Shown: positions 1-6,890, numbered from the stretch's first letter. The stretch: 15,459 nucleotides of DNA from CAZKDV01 sp964551645 (GCA_964551645.1 CAZKDV010000056.1:1-15459); one strand, 5' to 3'. The notes: generated by a model from the sequence alone, not told the origin. Program-made: numbers and translations.

Positions 1-229
1 ACGAAGAAATTCGGATATTCATCAAATTTGAGAAGTTTGGAGTTATTGCTATGAATGTAAGGATTTAGGGTTAATTCAGTACGGATTTTACTCACAAATA
101 TTGATACGAAGATAATGTTTTTTGCTTGTCGAAAATGTTCAAATAGAGCCGTTCAATCCCACTTTTAGTAATACCTTGTTATCGAATATAATCATTCTTC
201 TCCTGTTATTTTTCTAAATCTAATCTACA
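1..229. other. Left-edge region with no supportable gene
   Basis: No recognisable gene is seen here. On the minus strand a frame stays open from about 152 to the window edge (about 50 codons), with no ATG at its beginning and no family I recognise. Just upstream, an ATG at 195-193 has an AGGAG at 200-204, four bases away, but that frame stops after 18 codons (139-195). On the plus strand a frame runs from the edge to a TAG at 66-68 and could equally be the tail of an outside gene. The region lies downstream of the mpl-like gene and may be intergenic DNA or a decayed gene. Confidence 0.5.
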
Positions 230-1585
230 TTAGTTGTTTTGTAAAGAATTTATATCAATATTATTAAAATTGCCAGAACTCATTAAAAGAATTACGCAGT
301 CTTCATTCATATAAGATTTGATTTTTTTAAATAAAAGTTCTGAATTTGTAAATACTTCAAGATTATATTGTTGAAAACCGTCAATGATATTCTGAACTTG
401 GGGAAGTGGTAATTTTTTGTGCAATACTGCATCTGGATTGTAATATACAATAGGAATATCACAATCAGACATACTTTTTTTGTAATATGGCAAAAATTCA
501 GAAGATAAACTACTAAAGGTATGAAGCTCAAGACACGCAATAAAAAGTTTATTAGGATATTGTTTCCTAACTGCCTGAACACTAGCAATGACCTTGCTTG
601 GTGCATGAGCAAAATCTCTATATCCAATCTTTTTATCAACTTCAAATAGTTTTGTCAAACGATTGTTTGCACCTTGAAATGAAGAAATATATTTATAAAA
701 TTCATTTTCATTTATTCCTATTTGTTTACATACAGATAGTGCTGCAGAGATATTTGCTATATTATGTTCTCCAAACACTTTCAAAGGAAACTTTGTTTCT
801 TTCTCAATCCATGTAACTCCATTGATAACTGAATGTGGAAGAATGTCGTAAGGTACTGCTTTTATGCTTTTTTTGGTATTATTAGCAATTTTATCAAGTT
901 CTGTATCATTTTTATAATAAAAAAGAACTCCATTATCTTCAATTAGCGAGGCAAATATTTCAAATTGCTTAACATATTCTTTCCAAGTTTTGAATACATT
1001 AATATGGTCGTATGCAATTCCGCTAATTACAGCAATATGTGGCTTGTAAAGATGAAATTTTGGTCTTGGGTCAATGGGAGAAGTCAGATATTCGTCTCCT
1101 TCAATAACAATATATTGTGCATTATTTGATAGTTTAACACTATCTTCAAACCCGGGGATAGCTGCACCGGCAAGATAATCTGCTTCTATTCCGGATAGAC
1201 GCATTACATGCAAAATCATTGCGGTAATTGTAGTTTTTCCATGACTTCCACCAATAACTATTCGTGTTTTATTAGTGGAATGTATATATATATATTCGGG
1301 AAAAGAATATATTGGAACTCCTAATTCTTTTGCCTTGAGTAGTTCTGGATTATCGTTTCTTGCGTGCATCCCAAGAATTATACATTCTAAATTGTTATGA
1401 ATTTTTGCAGGAAACCAACCTTCTTTTTCTGGTAATAAACTAAATTTTTGCAAATTACTTCTAGCAGGATCAAAAATAACATCATCTGAACCACTAATTT
1501 GATATCCGTTTTTATGCAAAGCAATAGCTAAATTGTGCATTGCTGCCCCACCAATTGCAATAAAGTGTATGCGTTTTTTATTCAT
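230..1585 (-). CDS. mpl: Mpl-like Mur ligase (UDP-N-acetylmuramate : tripeptide ligase family, Bacteroidota 'peptidoglycan synthetase')
   Basis: A 451-residue three-domain Mur ligase. The N-terminal Rossmann-like UDP-binding domain shows IGGAAM (residues 11-16) and SGSD (31-34). The central ATPase domain has the P-loop GSHGKTT (113-119), EGDE (162-165) and DH (193-194). The C-terminal domain starts near GEHNIAN (272-278) and carries RDFAHAP (323-329) and ELHTFSS (353-359). Length and motifs fit Mpl, the cytoplasmic ATP-dependent enzyme that rejoins L-Ala-gamma-D-Glu-meso-DAP to UDP-MurNAc in wall recycling. MurC is the main alternative, but the EGDEYLTSPID stretch and overall length favour Mpl. 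Substrate is inferred from family. The ATG at 1585 places the Rossmann motif at the very N-terminus, as usual. It sits 454 bases after eno, with a promoter candidate at 1671-1702, so it is probably its own transcription unit. Confidence 0.85.
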   Translation of the reverse strand: MNKKRIHFIAIGGAAMHNLAIALHKNGYQISGSDDVIFDPARSNLQKFSLLPEKEGWFPAKIHNNLECIILGMHARNDNPELLKAKELGVPIYSFPEYIYIHSTNKTRIVIGGSHGKTTITAMILHVMRLSGIEADYLAGAAIPGFEDSVKLSNNAQYIVIEGDEYLTSPIDPRPKFHLYKPHIAVISGIAYDHINVFKTWKEYVKQFEIFASLIEDNGVLFYYKNDTELDKIANNTKKSIKAVPYDILPHSVINGVTWIEKETKFPLKVFGEHNIANISAALSVCKQIGINENEFYKYISSFQGANNRLTKLFEVDKKIGYRDFAHAPSKVIASVQAVRKQYPNKLFIACLELHTFSSLSSEFLPYYKKSMSDCDIPIVYYNPDAVLHKKLPLPQVQNIIDGFQQYNLEVFTNSELLFKKIKSYMNEDCVILLMSSGNFNNIDINSLQNN

Positions 1586-1670
1586 TTCAATAATTTTTGT
1601 AATAATCCATAGTTAATATCAAGTTATTCAGCAGTTTATATTATTCTTAAATTTAACTAATTTCAAAAAA

Positions 1671-1702
1671 CAAACCTACATAATTTTTTATAAATACGCT
1701 AA
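1671..1702 (-). promoter_or_regulatory. Candidate Bacteroidota-type promoter for the mpl-like gene
   Basis: On the minus strand TAGGTTTG (1671-1678) matches the Bacteroidota -7 consensus TAnnTTTG exactly. A TTAG (1699-1702) lies 20 bases upstream, one mismatch from the -33 TTTG and at the usual spacing. The predicted start would leave a leader of roughly 80 bases before the ATG at 1585. In AT-rich DNA the -7 match could be chance, and the -33 element is imperfect. Confidence 0.4.
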
Positions 1703-1887
1703 GAAAATTTGTGCTTAATCACTCCTTACAAAAATAACATTAAAATCTAATGAAAATAATTTTTAAAAAGACAGCAAAAAAAACTCCTAAATCATCAATA
1801 AATTGACGAATTTTAAATATGTATATAGAAAGTTAAAAACAAATCACTTCTTATCTGCTATCTGCTTACACTTTTTCATAATCCAAA

Positions 1888-1941
1888 ATTGTCCATTAGA
1901 AATTTTTGAAACACTATTAATTCTCAATTCTAATGGACAAT
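1888..1941 (-). terminator. 14-bp inverted repeat downstream of eno, possible terminator
   Basis: Arms 1888-1901 and 1928-1941 are perfect reverse complements (14 bp), with a 26-base loop. Read as minus-strand RNA, the second arm is followed by only a short U run (UUUU, then GG). The stem begins about 98 bases after the eno stop. The long loop and weak U tract make it an imperfect intrinsic terminator. A protein-binding palindrome or mRNA 3'-end stabiliser are alternatives. Confidence 0.45.
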
Positions 1942-2039
1942 CTCTGATTAAATGAACTTCAAAATAATAAAAATATCAAAAGCTTAAATTATTGTAAAAA
2001 ATAAGTTGAAATATTGACACCTATTTTTCAGGATAAATA

Positions 2040-3335
2040 CTATTTTTTAAATTTTTTCAAAAACCACTCACCAGCATAAATTGCAGATGTTCCAAGTAAA
2101 TCTTCAATTCTAAGTAGTTGGTTATATTTTGCAATTCTTTCAGAACGACATGCAGAACCAGTTTTAATTAAACCAGTATTTAAAGCAACTGCAAGATCAG
2201 CTATAAAAGTATCTTCTGTTTCGCCTGACCTATGGCTAATAACGCTAGTATATCCATTTTGAGCAGCTAGTTGGATAGTATTGATGGTTTCAGTAACTGT
2301 TCCAATTTGATTAAGTTTAATCAAAATAGAATTTGCAATTTGTTTATCAATTCCTTTTTGTAATCTATCAACATTTGTAACAAAAAGATCATCTCCTACT
2401 ATTTGAATTTTATTACCTAATTTTTTTGTCATCAACTCCCAACCTTTCCAATCATCTTCAGCCAAACCATCTTCAATAGACATAATTGGGTATCTTTTAA
2501 CCCAGTCAACCCAAAAGTCAACCATTTCAGCAGAAGTAAGTTTCTGTCCTGTTGATTTTTTTAAAGTATATAATTTTGTTTTTTCGTCATAAAATTCAGA
2601 TGCAGCAGGGTCAAGAGCTATAAAAACTTCAACTCCAGGCTTGTAACCTGCTTTTTCAATTGCTTCAATAATTACTTCAAGGGCTTCTTCATTTGATTTT
2701 AAGTTTGGAGCAAAGCCACCTTCGTCTCCAACTGAGGTTGCATAATTTCTTTTCTTTAAAACAGTTTTTAAAGTATGGAAAATTTCTACACCCATTCTAA
2801 GGGCTTCTGAATAGCTTTCAGCCTTTACAGGCATAATCATAAACTCTTGAAAATCAACACTATTATCAGCATGAGAACCACCATTCATAATATTCATTAA
2901 TGGAATTGGCAATACTTTAGCGTTTGTTCCGCCAAGATACCTAAATAATGGTTGCCCTGTTTCAGAAGCTCCAGCATTTGCAACAGCTAAAGATACTCCT
3001 AAAATAGCATTAGCACCTAATTTTACTTTATTGCTTGTTCCATCAAGTTCAATCAAAAATTTATCTATAGTATCTTGTTGAGTAACATCAAGCCCTCTAA
3101 TTTCTTCAGAAATAATTTTATTAACATTATGTACTGCTTTAAGGACACTTTTACCCATAAAATACTTGCTCTCATTATCTCTAAGCTCATGTGCTTCATG
3201 TGTCCCTGTTGAAGCTCCAGACGGAACAGATGCTCTGGTAACAACACCAGCTTCAGTTAATAATTCGACTTCAATAGTGGGGTTTCCCCTTGAATCAATA
3301 ATTTGTCTTGCATAAACATTCAAAATTGCACTCAT
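2040..3335 (-). CDS. eno: Enolase (phosphopyruvate hydratase)
   Basis: This enzyme interconverts 2-phosphoglycerate and phosphoenolpyruvate in glycolysis and gluconeogenesis, in the cytoplasm, and needs magnesium. The 431 residues match the bacterial length. The mobile loop SGASTG is at 39-44 and GGSHADN at 152-158 (His155). The catalytic Glu205 is in GDEGGFAP. Metal ligands by homology are Asp242, Glu288 (SIEDG) and Asp315 (GDDLF). The catalytic Lys340 is in the enolase signature LIKLNQIGTVTET (338-350), followed by SHRSGET (367-373) and Lys391. All key residues are present. The gene lies 78 bases after rplQ, separated by a hairpin at 3351-3382. It may be co-transcribed by read-through or have its own promoter; I found no clear TAnnTTTG element ahead of it. 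Confidence 0.98.
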   Translation of the reverse strand: MSAILNVYARQIIDSRGNPTIEVELLTEAGVVTRASVPSGASTGTHEAHELRDNESKYFMGKSVLKAVHNVNKIISEEIRGLDVTQQDTIDKFLIELDGTSNKVKLGANAILGVSLAVANAGASETGQPLFRYLGGTNAKVLPIPLMNIMNGGSHADNSVDFQEFMIMPVKAESYSEALRMGVEIFHTLKTVLKKRNYATSVGDEGGFAPNLKSNEEALEVIIEAIEKAGYKPGVEVFIALDPAASEFYDEKTKLYTLKKSTGQKLTSAEMVDFWVDWVKRYPIMSIEDGLAEDDWKGWELMTKKLGNKIQIVGDDLFVTNVDRLQKGIDKQIANSILIKLNQIGTVTETINTIQLAAQNGYTSVISHRSGETEDTFIADLAVALNTGLIKTGSACRSERIAKYNQLLRIEDLLGTSAIYAGEWFLKKFKK

Positions 3336-3350
3336 GTTTGTATAAAATTA

Positions 3351-3382
3351 AAAAGTAATTGCTATAAATCACAATTACTTTT
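3351..3382 (-). terminator. 11-bp perfect hairpin between rplQ and eno, probable terminator or attenuator
   Basis: Arms 3351-3361 and 3372-3382 are perfect reverse complements (11 bp) around a 10-base loop. In the minus-strand RNA the stem starts with AAAA and ends in UUUU, and the bases after it are U-rich, which resembles an intrinsic terminator for the rplQ end of the operon. The stem itself is A/U-rich with few G-C pairs, so strength is uncertain. It ends only 15 bases before the eno ATG, so it could instead act as a leader hairpin controlling eno. Confidence 0.6.
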
Positions 3383-3413
3383 GGTTAATAAAATATGTTT
3401 CAGAACGCGACTT

Positions 3414-4040
3414 TTATTCCTTAATCTCTTCTGTTGGGTCGCTTTCTGTTGTTTGCTCAGTTTGCGGTTCTATAGCATCATTTGTAGTTGTTTCAGCTAT
3501 AGCTTCGACTTGCTCTTGTTCAATTACTTCTGTTATAGTTTCATCTTCAACCACCACATCTTCTTTTTCAGCTACTTGAGTAGTTTGCAAATCATTTGTA
3601 ATTTTATCTGTCTTTTTCTTCGAACTGCGACGACTTCTACCTTTTGTGGCTTTCTTATCTTCTGTTGATTTCAATAAGTTTTCATTGTAATCTACCAATT
3701 CAATATAACACATATCGGCACTATCACCCAATCTGAATCCAGTTTTCAAAATTCGAGTATATCCACCTGGTCTATCTGCAATTTTTTCTGCAACTTCTCT
3801 AAATAAAATCGTAACAGCTTCCTTATCTTGTAAATAGCTAAAAACAACTCTACGAGAATGCGTAGTGTCTTCTTTTGCTCTTGTTAGCAATGGCTCAACA
3901 TAAGTTCTTAATACTTTTGCTTTTGCGACTGTTGTATGAATTCTCTTATGTTTTATTAGAGAAACAGCCATGTTTGACAACATAGCTTCACGGTGTGCCT
4001 TTGTCCTACTTAAATTATTATTTTTATTTCTATGTCTCAT
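3414..4040 (-). CDS. rplQ: 50S ribosomal protein L17 (bL17) with long acidic C-terminal extension
   Basis: The conserved L17 core covers about residues 1-118. It opens with MRHRNKNNNLSRTKAHRE, continues through the LRTYVEPL segment (44-51), and ends with FRLGDSADMCYIELV (102-116). It binds 23S rRNA near the exit tunnel. E. coli L17 is 127 residues; here 208. The extra part begins with a lysine/arginine patch (129-146) and then a Glu/Thr/Gln-rich acidic tail (about 157-208) that looks disordered. Tails of this kind are common in Bacteroidota L17. The gene ends the alpha block, 19 bases after rpoA, followed by a hairpin. The ATG at 4040 gives the canonical N-terminus. Confidence 0.97.
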   Translation of the reverse strand: MRHRNKNNNLSRTKAHREAMLSNMAVSLIKHKRIHTTVAKAKVLRTYVEPLLTRAKEDTTHSRRVVFSYLQDKEAVTILFREVAEKIADRPGGYTRILKTGFRLGDSADMCYIELVDYNENLLKSTEDKKATKGRSRRSSKKKTDKITNDLQTTQVAEKEDVVVEDETITEVIEQEQVEAIAETTTNDAIEPQTEQTTESDPTEEIKE

Positions 4041-4059
4041 TGTTTATTCACTTCAATAA

Positions 4060-5055
4060 TTATTCACTATCTAAATTATATCTTGATACATCCATTCCGA
4101 AACTAAGTTTCTTACTGCTAATTAATTCTTCTAATTCTGTAAGAGACTTTTTTCCAAAGTTTCTGAATTTTAATAAATCACTTTTATTGTATGTTACTAA
4201 TTGACCAAGAGTGTCAACTTCAGCAGCTTTTAAACAATTTAATGCTCTAACAGATAAATCAAGATCTGTAAGTTTCATCTTAAGAAGTTGTCTCATATAT
4301 ATATCTGATTCATCCATTTCTTGAGTTTTATCAATAACTTCTTCTTCAAGAACCATCTTTTCATCTGAAAATAAGAGTAGGTGTTGAATCAATATTTTTG
4401 CTGCTTCATTAAGGGCATCTTTTGGTGTAATAGAACCATCAGTTGCAACTTCAATAATAAGTTTTTCAAAGTCTGTTTTTTGTTCAACTCTAAAATCTTC
4501 TACCCAATAATTAACATTTTTTATTGGAGTATAAATAGAATCAAGAAGTATCAAACCAATTTCTTGGCTATCTATTCCGGTATGCTCTTCAGCTAAAACA
4601 TATCCTCTACCCTTATCTATTAATATTTCCATTTGCAACTTTACAGATGGATTAAGGTGACAAATCACTAAATCTGGATTTAACACTTGAAAACTAGATA
4701 AAAATTTATTCAAATCTCCAGCAGTAAAAACATCTTGTCCCAAAATATTAATCGTAATTTTTTCGCTGTTTACTTCATCAATCTGTTGTTTAAAATGCAC
4801 TTGTTTCAAATTCAAAACAATATCAGTAACATCTTCAACGACGCCTTCAATTGATGAAAACTCATGGTCAACGCTTTCAATTTTAAGCGTTTTTATAGCA
4901 AAGCCCTCTAATGATGATAATAAAATGCGTCTAAGCGCATTACCAATTGTAATTCCAAATCCTGGTTCTAAAGGACGAAACTCAAACTTCCCATTAAAGT
5001 CATTTGACTCTATCATTATTACTTTATCGGGCTTCTGAAATGTTAAAATTGCCAT
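4060..5055 (-). CDS. rpoA: DNA-directed RNA polymerase subunit alpha
   Basis: The alpha subunit dimerises to nucleate RNA polymerase assembly, and its C-terminal domain contacts promoter DNA and activators. The 331 residues match the family. The N-terminal assembly domain (about 1-235) has the dimerisation helix GITIGNALRRILLSSLEG (34-51). An acidic linker (about 236-252) precedes the C-terminal domain. There LSVRALNCLKAA (267-278) and the helix-hairpin-helix FRNFGKKSLTELEE (297-310) align with E. coli residues used for UP-element binding; Arg270 corresponds to Arg265 there. It sits between rpsD and rplQ in the usual alpha-operon order, 21 and 19 bases from them. Confidence 0.98.
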   Translation of the reverse strand: MAILTFQKPDKVIMIESNDFNGKFEFRPLEPGFGITIGNALRRILLSSLEGFAIKTLKIESVDHEFSSIEGVVEDVTDIVLNLKQVHFKQQIDEVNSEKITINILGQDVFTAGDLNKFLSSFQVLNPDLVICHLNPSVKLQMEILIDKGRGYVLAEEHTGIDSQEIGLILLDSIYTPIKNVNYWVEDFRVEQKTDFEKLIIEVATDGSITPKDALNEAAKILIQHLLLFSDEKMVLEEEVIDKTQEMDESDIYMRQLLKMKLTDLDLSVRALNCLKAAEVDTLGQLVTYNKSDLLKFRNFGKKSLTELEELISSKKLSFGMDVSRYNLDSE

Positions 5056-5076
5056 TATATATTTTTTTAAAAATTT

Positions 5077-5682
5077 CTATTTTGAATATAACTCAACAAT
5101 TAATTGTTCATTGATATTTTCAGGAATCTCTTCTCTTTCTGGATAATTCATAAACTTACCCGTCAAAAGATTCATATCCCATTCTAACCATGCATATTGA
5201 GATCTATTACGGTCAATTGAATTCTGAACAATTTCAAGAGATTTAGACTTTTCACGAACACTAACAATATCACCTGGACGCAATATAGATGAAGGAATAT
5301 TAACAATTTTTCCATTTACTTGAATATGTCTATGTGTTACTAACTGCCTCGCAGCTGCGCGTGTTGGAGCAATTCCAAGGCGATAAACAACATTATCAAG
5401 TCTGGCTTCAGTTAATTTCATAAGGTTTTCACCAGGTTTTCCTTTCATAATGGTAGCAATATTAAACATACGCCTGAATTGTCGTTCAAGAATACCATAA
5501 GTATATTTTGCTTTTTGTTTTTCCATTAATTGCATACCATATTCAGAAACTTTTCTGCGTTTCTTTGATAATCCATGTTGTCCTGGAGGATAATTCTTTT
5601 TCTCAAAAGCTCTATCGGTTCCATATATTGGAGCTCCAAATTTTCGTGCAATTCTTGTTTTCGGACCTGTATATCTAGCCAT
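5077..5682 (-). CDS. rpsD: 30S ribosomal protein S4 (uS4)
   Basis: S4 binds 16S rRNA early and helps nucleate 30S assembly; in E. coli it also represses the alpha operon. The 201 residues show the N-terminal MARYTGPKTRIARKFG, the YPPGQHG loop (31-37) and the S4 RNA-binding domain (about 92-155) with RLDNVVYRLGIAPTRAAARQ (94-113) and HIQVNGKIVNIPS (119-131). There are no cysteines, so this is the zinc-free form. No S4-type leader pseudoknot could be judged by eye. It is followed by rpoA after 21 bases. Confidence 0.98.
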   Translation of the reverse strand: MARYTGPKTRIARKFGAPIYGTDRAFEKKNYPPGQHGLSKKRRKVSEYGMQLMEKQKAKYTYGILERQFRRMFNIATIMKGKPGENLMKLTEARLDNVVYRLGIAPTRAAARQLVTHRHIQVNGKIVNIPSSILRPGDIVSVREKSKSLEIVQNSIDRNRSQYAWLEWDMNLLTGKFMNYPEREEIPENINEQLIVELYSK

Positions 5683-5703
5683 AATCTTTCTTTTTTTTAC
5701 AAT

Positions 5704-6093
5704 TTATACTCTTCTTCTTTTTGGAGGACGGCATCCATTATGTGGCAATGGAGTGATATCCACAATTTCTACAACTTCAATATTTGCATTATGTATTGAC
5801 CTAATAGCTGACTCTCTACTTGAACCAGGTCCTTTAACATAAACCTTAACTTTCCTTAAACCTAATTCGTATGCAACTTTAGCACAATCTTCGGCTGCCA
5901 TTTGCCCCGCGTATGGAGTATTTTTCTTTGACCCTCTGAAACCCATTTTTCCAGCAGATGACCAACTGATAACTTGACCTGTTTCGTTAGTTAATGTAAC
6001 AATTATATTGTTAAATGAAGCTGTAACATAAGCACAGCCACTTGGGTCAACTTTAACTACTCTTTTTTTCTTTGTTCTAGTGGTTTTTGCCAT
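5704..6093 (-). CDS. rpsK: 30S ribosomal protein S11 (uS11)
   Basis: S11 forms part of the 30S platform near the mRNA exit and interacts with S18/S21-side proteins. The 129 residues are the normal length. A lysine-rich N-terminus leads into GCAYVTASFNNIIVTLT (19-35), then GFRGSKKNTPYAGQ (51-64), KGPGSSRESAIR (87-98) and the C-terminal signature DITPLPHNGCRPPKRRRV (112-129). All parts are intact. The gap to rpsM upstream (49 bases) is the largest within the ribosomal cluster. Confidence 0.98.
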   Translation of the reverse strand: MAKTTRTKKKRVVKVDPSGCAYVTASFNNIIVTLTNETGQVISWSSAGKMGFRGSKKNTPYAGQMAAEDCAKVAYELGLRKVKVYVKGPGSSRESAIRSIHNANIEVVEIVDITPLPHNGCRPPKRRRV

Positions 6094-6142
6094 TTTTTAT
6101 TAATTATATTTTATATTTTTTTCATTTATTTTAAACTATATT

Positions 6143-6523
6143 TTAACCTTTAGGAGCCTTCTTTTTGTTAGCAACAGTTTTGCGTCTACCTTTTCTAGTA
6201 CGAGCATTGTTTTTCGTGCTTTGACCTCTTAATGGAAGACCAATACGATGTCTAATTCCACGGTAACAACCAATATCCATTAGCCTTTTAATATTCATTT
6301 GGACTTCTGAACGCAATGCTCCTTCAATAGTATATTCATCATTAATTATTGTACGGATTGCATTTTGTTCGTCATCATTCCAATCTTGAACTTTTTTATT
6401 TTCATCAATGTTTGCTTTTGCTAAGATTTCATGAGCTGTACTTCTACCTATTCCGTAAATATAGGTTAATCCAATTACACCTCTTTTATTTTTCGGTAAA
6501 TCTATTCCTGCTATACGTGCCAT
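6143..6523 (-). CDS. rpsM: 30S ribosomal protein S13 (uS13)
   Basis: S13 sits in the 30S head, contacts S19 and the P-site tRNA, and makes bridges to the 50S subunit. The 126 residues begin MARIAGIDLPKNKRGVIGLT, the canonical start. A helical body with GIGRSTAHEIL (24-34) follows, then the signature LRGQSTKNNARTRKG (98-112) and a basic tail ending KKKAPKG that reaches the P site in known structures. It lies 24 bases after rpmJ, as in most bacterial alpha operons. Confidence 0.98.
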   Translation of the reverse strand: MARIAGIDLPKNKRGVIGLTYIYGIGRSTAHEILAKANIDENKKVQDWNDDEQNAIRTIINDEYTIEGALRSEVQMNIKRLMDIGCYRGIRHRIGLPLRGQSTKNNARTRKGRRKTVANKKKAPKG

Positions 6524-6547
6524 ATATCTATTTTATTAAATTTTAAT

Positions 6548-6664
6548 TTACTTTTGTCTTTGTTTATATCTAGGATTTTTTTTGTTTATAATATAAACTC
6601 TTCCCTTTCTTCTAACCACCTGACAATCTGCACTTCTTTTTTTTACTGATGTTCTGACTTTCAT
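6548..6664 (-). CDS. rpmJ: 50S ribosomal protein L36 (bL36), zinc-free form
   Basis: A 38-codon gene found by translating the gap between infA and rpsM. The ATG is at 6664-6662 and the TAA at 6550-6548. The product starts MKVRTSVKKRSADCQVVRRK and ends NPRYKQRQK, the classic L36 pattern and length. L36 is the smallest 50S protein and stabilises 23S rRNA near the L6/L16 region. The usual zinc-ribbon Cys/His set is missing: only Cys14 remains, so this is the C-minus type. It lies 7 bases after infA and 24 before rpsM, its standard place. Confidence 0.97.
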   Translation of the reverse strand: MKVRTSVKKRSADCQVVRRKGRVYIINKKNPRYKQRQK

Positions 6665-6671
6665 AGTTTTA

Positions 6672-6890
6672 TTATTTATATCTAAATATTATTCTTCCTT
6701 TTGTTAAATCGTATGGCGAAATCTCCATTCTAACCTTATCCCCTGGTAAAATCTTAATGTAATGCATTCTCATCTTTCCTGAAATATGCGCAATCAACAC
6801 ATGCCCATTTTCAAGTTCAACTCTAAACATTGCATTGCCTAAAGATTCAATTACTATTCCGTCTTGCTCTATAGCTGGTTGCTTAGCCAT
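6672..6890 (-). CDS. infA: Translation initiation factor IF-1
   Basis: IF-1 binds the 30S A site and assists IF-2 and IF-3 in initiation. The 72 residues form a single S1-like OB fold: MAKQPAIEQDGIVIESLGNA (1-20), FRVELENGHVLIAHISGKMR (22-41), ILPGDKVRMEISPYDLTKGR (47-66) and the ending IIFRYK. The length equals that of E. coli IF-1. The start codon lies inside the map gene, with 22 bases of overlap in another frame, which suggests translational coupling. The ATG choice is fixed by the conserved MAK N-terminus. Confidence 0.98.
   Translation of the reverse strand: MAKQPAIEQDGIVIESLGNAMFRVELENGHVLIAHISGKMRMHYIKILPGDKVRMEISPYDLTKGRIIFRYK

Larger units (their letters stand above)
1586..2039. 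other. 454-base non-coding region between eno and the mpl-like gene
   Basis: This is very AT-rich DNA without a supportable gene or tRNA. It contains a 14-bp perfect inverted repeat (1888-1901 with 1928-1941) about 100 bases after the eno stop, and a TAnnTTTG-type promoter candidate (1671-1702) about 86 bases before the mpl-like start. Short open frames on both strands lack recognisable content. The likely role is to end the ribosomal/eno transcript and start the mpl transcript. Confidence 0.7.

Noticed and set aside
220..233. Small hairpin (CTAAT/ATTAG, 4-base loop) over the mpl-like stop codon
   Set aside because: Only 5 bp of A/T-rich stem and no U tract in the minus-strand direction; too weak to call a terminator.
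1283..1294. (TA)6 dinucleotide run inside the mpl-like gene
   Set aside because: It encodes an in-frame Tyr-Ile stretch in an intact protein; too short to argue for phase variation.
1750..1806. Plus-strand ATG frame of 18 lysine-rich codons
   Set aside because: Very short, no ribosome-binding site or promoter seen, and lysine-rich peptides are expected from A-rich DNA.
1740..1832. Minus-strand frame of 30 codons between eno and mpl, with a stretch reading IDDLGVFFAVFL
   Set aside because: No ATG, no ribosome-binding context and no recognisable family; expected by chance in AT-rich intergenic DNA.
1852..1865. Tandem copy of a 7-base unit (TATCTGC twice)
   Set aside because: Only two short copies; no sign of a larger repeat array or CRISPR.
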